DNA from: CAYRHN01 sp964424115
GTDB taxonomy: Bacteria; Chloroflexota; Anaerolineae; Anaerolineales; Anaerolineaceae
Direction of reading: 5' to 3'
Length of the DNA stretch: 64,000 nt
Assembly: GCA_964424115.1 (NCBI GenBank)
Contig: CAYRHN010000005.1
Coordinates: 62,001 to 126,000, forward strand
In this document: piece after piece, positions 16,479 through 24,246 of the stretch
How positions within the stretch are numbered: position 1 is the first letter of the stretch
Layout: the number at the start of each line of letters is the position of its first letter
Notes under the pieces: model-generated
The model's input: the letters and a program-made list of their open reading frames with translations, nothing else
Databases searched by the model: none
What the model was told of the DNA's origin: nothing
Made by a program: the position numbers and the translations under genes

Positions 16479-16904
16479 TTATTCATTGATCATAAGAATG
16501 GCCTGACCAGTAACTACCTGAACATCCATCTGGTTATAACAATAGGTACGCATGGTCAATAGCCGTTTCTCCGGTTGCCAGGCAGCCACTTCCACCTCGG
16601 CGCGCAGGGTATCGCCAATATAAATGGGGGCCAGAAATTCCATCGATTGGCTGAGACATACCGCGCCAATACCCGGCAGACGGTTGTACAACAGCGAGAA
16701 GATCATTCCACCTGCCAGCATGGCATGAGCGGTGCGCCGCCCAAGACGACTTTGACGGGCAAACTCAGCATCCATATGGGCCGGATTGAAATCCCCGACC
16801 AGGCCGGCAAATGTAGAGACATCCGCCTCAGTGATCGTTTTGGCGAAGCTCTCCCTTTGACCGGGGGTGAACATGGCTGCGGAAATGTCTGCCTGGGGTA
16901 ACAT
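16479..16904 (-). CDS. MaoC-like (R)-specific enoyl-CoA hydratase/dehydratase
   Basis: A 141-residue hot-dog-fold protein. The catalytic pattern GDFNPAHMD (Asp and His of the hydratase 2 motif) and the following TAHAMLAGGMIFSLL are intact. Such enzymes add water to trans-2-enoyl-CoA. The start at 16904 sits one base after the stop of the DUF35 gene (TAGAATG), which indicates coupled translation; a longer frame reaching 17024 would overlap that gene and has no family match. Single-domain MaoC proteins often work as dimers. Next to thiolase and DUF35 it suggests an acyl-CoA chain-processing role. Confidence 0.82.
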   Translation of the reverse strand: MLPQADISAAMFTPGQRESFAKTITEADVSTFAGLVGDFNPAHMDAEFARQSRLGRRTAHAMLAGGMIFSLLYNRLPGIGAVCLSQSMEFLAPIYIGDTLRAEVEVAAWQPEKRLLTMRTYCYNQMDVQVVTGQAILMINE

Positions 16905-16905
16905 T

Positions 16906-17319
16906 CTACAATACCCGGAAAGCCAGAATCGTCTTCTTGGAACCTTCCGGCCCCAATTCAAGGAACTCAACCTGGACAGGCGCACCGACCTGGATCGTAT
17001 CGGGTTTTTTGGCATCCACGCCAACGATCATGGCAGCAATGCGTGCTCCTTCTTCCGTCTCCACCACGCCAGTGACATAGGGGTTATTACGGTCAAAACC
17101 GGATTGGAGCATGAAGCTCGGGCCGATGGAAATGCTGGTGAAGCTGACCAATTTGCCTTTACCAGAAAGCTCAAACCATTCCATGTCAGTAGTGTAGGTT
17201 TCGGGGCAAAGAGGGCGGGGTGGCAGATAGACGGCGCCACAAGCTTTGCAGCGCGAACCCATCAGTTTGTGTTCCGCAAGGTAGGTATTAAAAGCAGCAG
17301 CAGTGAATTGGTTTTCCAT
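16906..17319 (-). CDS. DUF35 OB-fold/zinc-ribbon acyl-CoA-associated protein
   Basis: A 137-residue protein with a rubredoxin-like N-terminal ribbon and a C-terminal OB fold (GKLVSFTSISIGP onward), the DUF35 architecture. These proteins bind CoA and dock with thiolase-family enzymes. The ribbon has C24, C27 and C38, but the usual fourth Cys is Thr41 (LCPETY), so zinc binding may be lost or altered. The start at 17319 follows a strong GGAGG; a few upstream codons in frame are ignored. It lies four bases after the thiolase stop. Confidence 0.8.
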   Translation of the reverse strand: MENQFTAAAFNTYLAEHKLMGSRCKACGAVYLPPRPLCPETYTTDMEWFELSGKGKLVSFTSISIGPSFMLQSGFDRNNPYVTGVVETEEGARIAAMIVGVDAKKPDTIQVGAPVQVEFLELGPEGSKKTILAFRVL

Positions 17320-17323
17320 TGAT

Positions 17324-18583
17324 CTACCTCCGTTCATAGATATGCACGATCACGTTCTGCCCGGTACCGCCCACATTATGGGTCATGCCCAGGCGAGCAT
17401 TTTCGACCTGGCGCGGCCCGGCCTGGCCACGCAATTGCTTCCACACTTCAACCGCCTGGCCGACGCCGGATGCACCGACCGGGTGTCCCTTGGATTTCAG
17501 ACCTCCAGAAGTGTTAATGGGTTTAGCGCCAGTGCGATGGGTCACAGCATCCTGGGCAGCTTTCCAACCCTGACCGGGCGCAAAGAAGCCCAGGTCTTCG
17601 GTGGCAATCACTTCAGCGATCGTGAAGCAATCGTGCACTTCAGCCACATTAATATCCTCGGGCTTGACCCCCGCCATCTCGTAGGCTTGCTTTGCGGCCA
17701 GGCGCGCGGCGGGAATGGAGGTAATATCCTGGCGGGCAAACATCGCGCCGTCGCTGGCATGCCCGGAACCGATCAGATGAATGGGGGTGTCGGTGAAATT
17801 GAGGGCAATATCATCGGCCACCAGCAGCACGGCGGCTGCGCCATCCGAAACAGGAGAGCAATCAAAGAGACGTAAAGGCCAGGCGATCATCGGATTGGCT
17901 TTCGGGTCACGCAGAAAGGCCATTTCGTCAGCCCATTCGGGGATAGGCAGGCCTTTCTTGGCTGCGCTGGCCTTGCGCTGGGCCATCAGATCAGTTACTT
18001 TGGCGCCAAACTGAGCCTTTTCATTCAACGAGCCGTGATCATGGTTCTTGATCGCCACTTTCATCAGCACTTCGGGGGAAAGCCCGTATTTGTGCAAATA
18101 AGCGGTAGCCATGGTAGCATACAGACCAGGGAAGGTGTAGCCAACTGAGACCTCAAAGGCGGCATCTGCGGCTGTGCCGAGAGCATCGGTCACTTTCTCG
18201 GTCGGCAGGTCGGTCATCTTCTCCACTGCACCGACCAGCACCATATCATACATACCAGAGGCAATAGCCAGCGCACCCTGACGTAAAGCCAGTCCGCCAC
18301 TGGCACAGGCAGCTTCCACGCGCACGGTGGGACGCGGCGTCAACCCGACCCAACCAGCCATGATCGGGGCCGTCTGACCCTGATTCTCAAACTGATCACT
18401 GCTGTAGTTACCAATAAATACCGCCCCAACATCCGTGGGGTCAAACCCGCGGTCTACCGAAAGGCGCATTTCATCAAAGGCTTCAACAAACAGGTCACGC
18501 GAATTTTTGCCTTTCATAGCGCCGAACTTACTCATTCCGGCACCCACCAGGGCAACGCCGCGGCCAAATCTTCGATCGGTCAT
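17324..18583 (-). CDS. SCP2-type thiolase / acetyl-CoA acetyltransferase-like
   Basis: A 419-residue thiolase-fold enzyme. Catalytic C93 lies in EAACASGG, HDCF is at 317-320 and GHPVGASG starts at 366, so the acyl-enzyme and activating residues are present. The HDCF form is typical of the SCP2/lipid-transfer-type thiolases rather than of FadA/PhaA. It should cleave 3-ketoacyl-CoA or condense acyl-CoAs. AAAGGAG precedes the start. It is followed immediately by DUF35 and MaoC genes, a trio known from thiolase-DUF35 complexes and from steroid side-chain degradation. Confidence 0.85.
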   Translation of the reverse strand: MTDRRFGRGVALVGAGMSKFGAMKGKNSRDLFVEAFDEMRLSVDRGFDPTDVGAVFIGNYSSDQFENQGQTAPIMAGWVGLTPRPTVRVEAACASGGLALRQGALAIASGMYDMVLVGAVEKMTDLPTEKVTDALGTAADAAFEVSVGYTFPGLYATMATAYLHKYGLSPEVLMKVAIKNHDHGSLNEKAQFGAKVTDLMAQRKASAAKKGLPIPEWADEMAFLRDPKANPMIAWPLRLFDCSPVSDGAAAVLLVADDIALNFTDTPIHLIGSGHASDGAMFARQDITSIPAARLAAKQAYEMAGVKPEDINVAEVHDCFTIAEVIATEDLGFFAPGQGWKAAQDAVTHRTGAKPINTSGGLKSKGHPVGASGVGQAVEVWKQLRGQAGPRQVENARLGMTHNVGGTGQNVIVHIYERR

Positions 18584-18644
18584 AATTATCTCCTTTAAGA
18601 CAGGTTACAGGATCGGATTTCAGGGATCAGAAAAACAGCCATTG

Positions 18645-19442
18645 TTAATCCATAAGGGCCAGATGACCCAGCAAGGCTGCATTCCAGGCAGAAGAAACTT
18701 CAATGGAACAAGCATGCCCGGCATCAGCCAGGATCATTAAACGGGAACCTGGAATTTTAGAGGCAATCAGGCGGGCATAAGGCTGAAGCGGTTTAAGCGT
18801 ATCCAGCTCGCCTACCACTACTGAGGTAGGGGCGGTGATGCGCGGCAGGTCGGCGGTGCAATCCAACCCAAGGAAGCTCTGGCATAGCCATTCGACGGCA
18901 TTGAAGTCCAATTGCTGGTAGCGTGGAATGGAAGCAATTGGCCAGGCAGGATGAGCAGCCAACCAGGGTTCAGAAAAATTATCGGTGACCGAACAGCGGT
19001 AGAGCAACTCTCCATCGCGGGTGCGGGCAGCGGCAATCCAGCTTTCTACGATCCCACGCAGGAGGGGCCGCACCTCGCTAACGGAAGAGGAGACAAACAA
19101 TGAACGCACACGTTCAGGGTAGTGAATCCCCATCAAAAGGGCGATTTCTCCACCGTAGGAAATGCCAGCAATATGGGCGCTGGGTATACCCAGAACCTCC
19201 ATCAGGCCTGCCAAATCATCTGCGTGCTGGCGCATAGAATAGGGGCCTTGAGGGTGGTCGGATTTGCCCTGGCCGCGGCAGTCATGCAGCAGCAGACGAT
19301 ACTGCCGGCTGAGTACGGGAACCTGCAAAGCCCAACTATCGGTGCTCATCAGAACGCCATTGACCAGCAGCAGCGCCGGAGCATTTTCCGGGCCGTGCCA
19401 CTCATAGTAGATTTGCGTGCCGTTTACCTGCGCATGGGGCAT
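18645..19442 (-). CDS. Alpha/beta hydrolase (enol-lactonase-like)
   Basis: A 265-residue serine hydrolase. The nucleophile elbow is GISYGG (AHIAGISYGGEIAL), the oxyanion region LVNGVLMSTDSW, and a late GHACSIE fits the catalytic His. The layout resembles 3-oxoadipate enol-lactonase and related esterases. The start at 19442 follows AAAGGA, 19 bases after the previous gene. A longer frame to 19562 lies within that gene and is not used. It could hydrolyse an ester, lactone or thioester intermediate of the island's pathway. Confidence 0.75.
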   Translation of the reverse strand: MPHAQVNGTQIYYEWHGPENAPALLLVNGVLMSTDSWALQVPVLSRQYRLLLHDCRGQGKSDHPQGPYSMRQHADDLAGLMEVLGIPSAHIAGISYGGEIALLMGIHYPERVRSLFVSSSVSEVRPLLRGIVESWIAAARTRDGELLYRCSVTDNFSEPWLAAHPAWPIASIPRYQQLDFNAVEWLCQSFLGLDCTADLPRITAPTSVVVGELDTLKPLQPYARLIASKIPGSRLMILADAGHACSIEVSSAWNAALLGHLALMD

Positions 19443-19461
19443 ATTTCTGATCCTTTGTCTC

Positions 19462-20535
19462 CTAACTTGCCTTGGAGAGAAAATCTTGCAAAAGCTGGAG
19501 GAAAGCTTCCGGTTGCTCGATATGCGGGCCGTGGCCGGTATCCAGGATGACATGCTCCTCATATCTTCCGCCGTTGGCTGCGTACTGATCCAACACGTAG
19601 CGAGTCTGGGTCACCATCGGCTGGGGTGGGTAGATCTCTTCACCCGGCCAGCCAGGGATGAAGCCCAATTTGCCCAGCGCACCAATGTCGAACATGGAAT
19701 TATCCGACACGATCTGGTCATGGCTACCGTGCACCCACAGCACGGGCGGTTTGGGATGCAAGGCCAATAATTCCGGCACATCGGCCTGAATGTAGCCGGG
19801 CGCACCAGCGTTGATCGGTCCCCACACGCCTGGGCCAACGTTCGGCCAGTTAGCCGAAGGGGTAAAATCACCCGGATAGCGTTCGGTGCCCATCTTTTCA
19901 GCCAGCGCGCCGGTAAGGAAATTCTCCTGGCGAGCGGCCTGGAAGGGTGGTTTGTAGTAGAATGCGGCAATCACACTCTGCGGAGAATTGGGATCCTCCG
20001 TTGTGCGGTCGCCGGCGATGATGCGGCGCACAAATTCGGGATTGACCAGGCCGCCCCCCGACCCGGCGAAATCCGGAAAACAGGGCTTACCATCGGCATC
20101 TTTGGTGCCGCCGAAACCATAGGGCGAAACTGGATTAACCAGGGTGAGGGAAAGGACTTTCTCAGGATGATCGATGACAAAGCGGTAAAGCACCCCGCCA
20201 CCCAAAGACCAGCCGACAAAGTGAGCACGTTGAACGCCCAAGACAACCAGCAAAGCATCCAGGTCGTCGCTCCAATCGCGGTAGCCGCGGGTGGCGTCGA
20301 TCAGCTTGTCTTCGGTCCAACCATAGCCCCGCATATCCGGAGCAATAGCGCGGTATTTCTTATGGGTGGTTAGGAGCAACATCATCTCTTCCCAAAACAA
20401 AGCGGAGGAGAAATTTCCATGCAGAAAGACTACGGGGGTACCGTTCTCTGGCCCGGCGAAATACACATTATGCTTCAAACGGGGAGTTTCGATATCACGC
20501 AGCGTGATCCCGGTTAAAGGCGCAGGTTTGTCCAT
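19462..20535 (-). CDS. Alpha/beta hydrolase
   Basis: A 357-residue serine hydrolase with nucleophile elbow GWSLGGG, oxyanion segment VFLHGNFSSALFWEEM, a late acid in VHGSHDQIVSDN and catalytic His in DTGHGPHIEQPEAFL. A cap insertion of about 100 residues lies in the middle. It is unrelated enough to the next hydrolase not to be a recent duplicate. It starts about 30 bases after the small protein gene. The substrate is unknown; placement points to an acyl or ester intermediate. Confidence 0.75.
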   Translation of the reverse strand: MDKPAPLTGITLRDIETPRLKHNVYFAGPENGTPVVFLHGNFSSALFWEEMMLLLTTHKKYRAIAPDMRGYGWTEDKLIDATRGYRDWSDDLDALLVVLGVQRAHFVGWSLGGGVLYRFVIDHPEKVLSLTLVNPVSPYGFGGTKDADGKPCFPDFAGSGGGLVNPEFVRRIIAGDRTTEDPNSPQSVIAAFYYKPPFQAARQENFLTGALAEKMGTERYPGDFTPSANWPNVGPGVWGPINAGAPGYIQADVPELLALHPKPPVLWVHGSHDQIVSDNSMFDIGALGKLGFIPGWPGEEIYPPQPMVTQTRYVLDQYAANGGRYEEHVILDTGHGPHIEQPEAFLQLLQDFLSKAS

Positions 20536-20566
20536 CTTTACTCCTTGATTCGCATAAGAAAAGAAC

Positions 20567-20878
20567 TCAGCCGATCTTCTTATAGATGCGCGCAGCAGTA
20601 AAATCCGCTGGGCGAGGCCCGCCCGGGGCAGAAGCCAGGGTCATACGCAATGTGTCACCTTCTACTTCCACCAAGCCGGCGAACTTTCCCAGCAACCCCA
20701 GGGTATGCTGCGTTTGATCCACATCGATCTGGTTGCCATCAAGCACATAGGTGCCACCGGAAGTGATGCCCATTTCATCAAAACTGGCCAAGAAGGTGCC
20801 ATCCGCTCTGAATTCGAACCACAATCCTGGGAAGGGCTGACCAGCGGGTTGCTGCCATTTTCCTAAAATTGAGACCAT
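20567..20878 (-). CDS. Small beta-rich protein of unknown function
   Basis: A 103-residue protein lying at the end of a longer frame. The start at 20878 has AAAGGAG five bases upstream, and only this part reads as a protein. The pattern ILGKWQQ..., WFEFRADGTFLAS, GGTYVLDGNQIDVD and a final beta run resembles small lipocalin-like or META-like beta-barrels often seen in secreted proteins, but this copy has no signal peptide. I do not recognise a family. It may bind a hydrophobic intermediate of the pathway, which is a guess from context. Confidence 0.6.
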   Translation of the reverse strand: MVSILGKWQQPAGQPFPGLWFEFRADGTFLASFDEMGITSGGTYVLDGNQIDVDQTQHTLGLLGKFAGLVEVEGDTLRMTLASAPGGPRPADFTAARIYKKIG

Positions 20879-20922
20879 ATCTGCTCCTTTCGCACAACTT
20901 TCGAGAGGTTGAACCCAAAAGG

Positions 20923-22239
20923 CTAGCGCATCAATTTGGGGGCAATGCCCAAGCGTTCCGCATCTTCGCGGAGCTTGTCGCGGAAATCGGGATGGGCGAT
21001 CTTGATCAGGGCATCCACGCGCTCGCGCACGCAGCGTCCACGCAATTCGGCAATACCAAATTCGGTGACGATCGTATCCACATCCTGGCTGGGCACGGTC
21101 ACTTCGGCGCCTTCGCTTAGGGTGGGGACGATAGTGGTAAGGGCGCCGTCCTTGGCAGTGGAGCGCAGGGCAATGATCCCGCGCCCCCCTGGCGACATTT
21201 GCGCACCGCGGTGGGTATCCAACTGGCCGCCGGTGCCGGAAAAATGACGCGGGCCAATGCTCTGCGAGCATACCTGACCGAACAGGTCAACCTGCAAAGC
21301 CGTGTTAACACTGACCATCTTATAGTTTTGAGCAATCACATAGGGATTATTGGTCACACGTCCCTGCTGCAGTTCGACAGCAATGTTATTATCCAGAAAA
21401 TCGTACAATTTCTGGGTTCCGAGAGCAAAGGCGCCCACGCTCTTACCTTTCCAGAGGGTCTTGCGGCGGTTGGTGATCACACCCGCCTCGTAGAGATCAA
21501 CGATCCCGTCCACAAACATTTCGGTATGCACACCCAGGTCTTTACGGTCGTGCAAGAAGGCCGTGATGGCGTTGGGAATGCCGCCAATGCCAAGCTGAAT
21601 GGTGGAACCGTCCTCGATCAAATCGGCAATATAGCCGCCGATGGCCTTTTCGGGATCGCTGGGAGGGACAGAGGGGAGCATAAAAAGGGGGGCATGATTT
21701 TCCACCACATAATCCACCTCGGAGACATGGATCTGGGTATCACCCAACGACCAGGGCAAGTTTTCATTAATCTCGAGAATAACCACATCGGCCGCTTCAA
21801 TCAGCTCCTTTTCTACGATCAGGCCGAGGGAGAGTGACATGTAGCCGCGCTTGTCGGGCGGGGTGGCGGTGCCCCAGTAATAATTCAACTTGCCTTTGGT
21901 GGCATGCAATTTATCTGTAGCGGCACGGTGGAGATTGTTGGGGATGTAAGACACCCGCCCCTGCGGGTGAACGCGCCGGTCTGTACCGCTGTAGAACCAG
22001 TTTTGCACGTAAAAATGCCCGGCCATATCCGGTTGGGTGACATAATCGTATTCGCGCAAGGGCAAACAAACCCAAACCGTGACATCATCCAGGCGGTCTT
22101 TATGCTTGCCCAATTCGGTGAGCAGGCCAGGTGGTTCCGAGCCGGCAATTCCCGTGGCAATGGTCTGGTGCGATTGCACCAGCGATACCGCTTCCGGAAT
22201 GGATCGTAATTTCTTGCCGAGCAGCTCGCGGTATCCCAT
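20923..22239 (-). CDS. Acyl-CoA transferase / acetyl-CoA hydrolase family
   Basis: A 438-residue member of the acetyl-CoA hydrolase/4-hydroxybutyrate CoA-transferase family. The pattern IQLGIGGIPNAI and the later FGIAELRGR typical of the C-terminal domain are visible. Members move CoA from acetyl-CoA to a carboxylic acid, or hydrolyse it. In an operon with an importer, CoA-transfer would activate the incoming acid. It starts 11 bases after the KAS III-like gene ends. The exact acid cannot be inferred. Confidence 0.82.
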   Translation of the reverse strand: MGYRELLGKKLRSIPEAVSLVQSHQTIATGIAGSEPPGLLTELGKHKDRLDDVTVWVCLPLREYDYVTQPDMAGHFYVQNWFYSGTDRRVHPQGRVSYIPNNLHRAATDKLHATKGKLNYYWGTATPPDKRGYMSLSLGLIVEKELIEAADVVILEINENLPWSLGDTQIHVSEVDYVVENHAPLFMLPSVPPSDPEKAIGGYIADLIEDGSTIQLGIGGIPNAITAFLHDRKDLGVHTEMFVDGIVDLYEAGVITNRRKTLWKGKSVGAFALGTQKLYDFLDNNIAVELQQGRVTNNPYVIAQNYKMVSVNTALQVDLFGQVCSQSIGPRHFSGTGGQLDTHRGAQMSPGGRGIIALRSTAKDGALTTIVPTLSEGAEVTVPSQDVDTIVTEFGIAELRGRCVRERVDALIKIAHPDFRDKLREDAERLGIAPKLMR

Positions 22240-22250
22240 GATTCAGCCTC

Positions 22251-23237
22251 CTAAGGCATGATGAACGCAGATGCGGCCTGGTTGTACCCCACGCCGGAAC
22301 CAACAAAGACGACCAGGTCGCCGGATTTGATCTTACCCTGATCGCGGGCGTCGTCAAATGCCATGCCCAGGCAGGCAGAGCCGGTGTATCCCCATTTATC
22401 CATCACATAGTGAGCATTTTCCACCGGCAGGCCGAGTTCTTCCATGACCAATTTGATCGAATTGAACCGAACCTGGGTGAAGATAATATGATCAATATCC
22501 GAAATATTGAAATTCCCGTTGGCAGCCACTTCGCGCACGCGCGACGGCCAGCCGACATTATTCACTTCAGCCGGGAAGGGAGTAACCAGTCGTACTTTAG
22601 TTCGTCCAGCCTGAACACTCTCCACGGTTGCCGGCTCATATGTTCCACCGGAATAAATGCCCCAATGCTTATGATAGGAACCATCCGCAAAGAAGGCGGA
22701 GGACACAAAGCCAGGTTTTTCGCTGACAGTTAAAATCGCAGCACCAGCTCCATCGCCGTAAAAGAAAGACATCAGGTCATTTTGCCAATCAGACAATTTG
22801 TGCATCATGTAGGCGCCAATGACCATCACATACTTCATGTGGGGGTTGGTAGCAATCAAGCCGGCTGCAATGTTCAATCCGGTTGGAAAGCTGGCACAGG
22901 CACAACCGATATCAAAGGTCCCGGCACGGGAAGCGCCCAGCTTATGCTGCACCACTGCCGAGGTAGCAGGCGTAATGTAATCCGGACTGTCGGTGCCGAG
23001 CAAGATCATGTCCAGGTCATCGGGTTTCAGACCAGCCTGCTCAAGGGCATCCTTGCCAGCTTCCACCGCCAGATCGGAAGTAGCCCAATCATCCGGCGCA
23101 TACCAGCGAGTTTTGATATTCGAGGAGGCTTCAAACTTGCCAATCACCTCACCAAATTTTTCAGCCATCTGAGAGTTGGGACGCTCGATGGGAGGAAGAT
23201 AGCGTCCGGTGGCAATGATCGTACCGTATCGAGACAT
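22251..23237 (-). CDS. KAS III (FabH)-like enzyme lacking the condensation His and Asn
   Basis: A 328-residue thiolase-superfamily protein that aligns by eye with FabH. The nucleophile C114 is kept (FDIGCACASF). The His of the usual HQAN motif is Thr254 (FTQVRFNSI), and the Asn of HGNTS is Tyr284 (KWGYTGSAC). FabH needs both to decarboxylate malonyl-ACP, so ordinary fatty-acid initiation is unlikely. It could transfer an acyl group or condense without decarboxylation, as in HMG-CoA synthase-like members. The gene follows the SDR gene with an attenuator-like hairpin between them. Confidence 0.8.
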   Translation of the reverse strand: MSRYGTIIATGRYLPPIERPNSQMAEKFGEVIGKFEASSNIKTRWYAPDDWATSDLAVEAGKDALEQAGLKPDDLDMILLGTDSPDYITPATSAVVQHKLGASRAGTFDIGCACASFPTGLNIAAGLIATNPHMKYVMVIGAYMMHKLSDWQNDLMSFFYGDGAGAAILTVSEKPGFVSSAFFADGSYHKHWGIYSGGTYEPATVESVQAGRTKVRLVTPFPAEVNNVGWPSRVREVAANGNFNISDIDHIIFTQVRFNSIKLVMEELGLPVENAHYVMDKWGYTGSACLGMAFDDARDQGKIKSGDLVVFVGSGVGYNQAASAFIMP

Positions 23238-23283
23238 AGATTACTCCTTTGAAGAATTTCTGGAATTTAATAAGCAGTCGATG

Positions 23284-23327
23284 AAAAAAGAGAGCAGCGA
23301 ACTGGAAGCAATTCTCTACTCTCTTTT
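23284..23327 (-). terminator. Internal terminator or attenuator between SDR and KAS III-like genes
   Basis: A 12-bp stem with one G-U pair (AAAAGAGAGUAG with CUGCUCUCUUUU, minus strand) and an 18-base loop. The right arm ends in six T residues. It lies in the 106-base gap and could reduce downstream expression relative to the SDR gene. Confidence 0.5.
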
Positions 23328-23343
23328 CTCCGGTTTGATGGGA

Positions 23344-24108
23344 TCATGTTCCCAAGACAATGCCACCATCCACGCTGATGACCGCGCCGTGGACATAGGC
23401 AGCCTCATCACTCGAGAGCCAGAGGAATGTATTCGCAATATCCTCAGGTTTGCCCAGGCGGCCGAGGGGAGTGTGTGATTTCATATCCGCAAGGACATTT
23501 TCGGGCATCTTGGCAACCATTTCGGTCATGATAAAACCAGGAGCCACAGCGTTGACGCGGATTCCGTACTTGCCCAGCTCACGCGCCCAAACTCGGGTCA
23601 TACCGATCACGCCGGATTTGGTCGCAACATAATTGGTTTGGCCAAAGTTCCCGTACAGGCCAACAACCGAGGATGAATTGATGATCACGCCGCCATTCTG
23701 ACGGATCATTTGTGGGGTGACAGCCTGGGCGCAATTGAAAACACCCTTCAGGTTGATCGAGACGACCATATCGAAGGCCTCTTCTTCCATTTGCTTGACC
23801 AATTGGCCGTCCTTAACCTTGACGAACTGAGCATCGCGGGTGATACCGGCATTATTGATCAATACGTCTACGCGGCCGTAGTTTGCCACCACATCATCCA
23901 CCCAGGTCTGCACTGCTGCCCGATCAGCCACATTGACCTTGTAAAAGCGAGCCCCGTTGCCAAGCTCCTTTGCCAGAGCTTCACCGGCTTCGACATTGAG
24001 ATCGCAGATGACAACCTTTGCACCTTCACGGGCAAACACTTCCGCGGTCGCTTTGCCGATTCCAGCCGCGCCGCCGGTAATAAGAACGACTTTGTCTTTT
24101 AAACGCAT
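23344..24108 (-). CDS. Short-chain dehydrogenase/reductase (FabG-like)
   Basis: A 254-residue classical SDR. TGGAAGIG (11-18) binds NAD(P), NNAG is at 85-88, and S146, Y160 and K164 form the catalytic set. It resembles 3-oxoacyl-ACP/CoA reductases and 3-hydroxyacyl-CoA dehydrogenases. The start at 24108 follows GGAGGG. It is the first enzyme gene of the island, right after the regulator gene and its repeat-bearing promoter. Confidence 0.85.
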   Translation of the reverse strand: MRLKDKVVLITGGAAGIGKATAEVFAREGAKVVICDLNVEAGEALAKELGNGARFYKVNVADRAAVQTWVDDVVANYGRVDVLINNAGITRDAQFVKVKDGQLVKQMEEEAFDMVVSINLKGVFNCAQAVTPQMIRQNGGVIINSSSVVGLYGNFGQTNYVATKSGVIGMTRVWARELGKYGIRVNAVAPGFIMTEMVAKMPENVLADMKSHTPLGRLGKPEDIANTFLWLSSDEAAYVHGAVISVDGGIVLGT

Positions 24109-24136
24109 GGGAAAGCCCTCCGACAGGATTTTCACC

Positions 24137-24179
24137 AGTATACAATTGAGCCGTTACACAGGGGTTACAAAGGGGTTAC
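24137..24179 (-). promoter_or_regulatory. SARP-type operator: three 11-bp-spaced direct repeats before a -10 box
   Basis: On the minus strand the heptamers GTAACCC, GTAACCC and GTAACGG lie at 24173-24179, 24162-24168 and 24151-24157, exactly 11 bp apart. The last is 8 bp from a TATACT -10 box at 24137-24142. There is no -35 hexamer at the normal place, as expected of an activator-dependent promoter. The adjacent gene encodes a protein with a SARP-type module. Confidence 0.7.
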
Positions 24180-24246
24180 AAGCCAGAGATCAGCACAGAG
24201 GTAAGTGTCAACGGGCGCGGTGAGGATGGAGCGGAAAGCTCAGCCG

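Noticed and set aside
16905..17024. Upstream extension of the MaoC gene
   Set aside because: It would overlap most of the DUF35 3' end and adds a basic stretch with no family match; the coupled start at 16904 is better.
24151..24179. Short repeats that could be read as a tiny CRISPR-like array
   Set aside because: The units are only 11 bp with no spacers of CRISPR size and no cas genes; the promoter-operator reading explains them.
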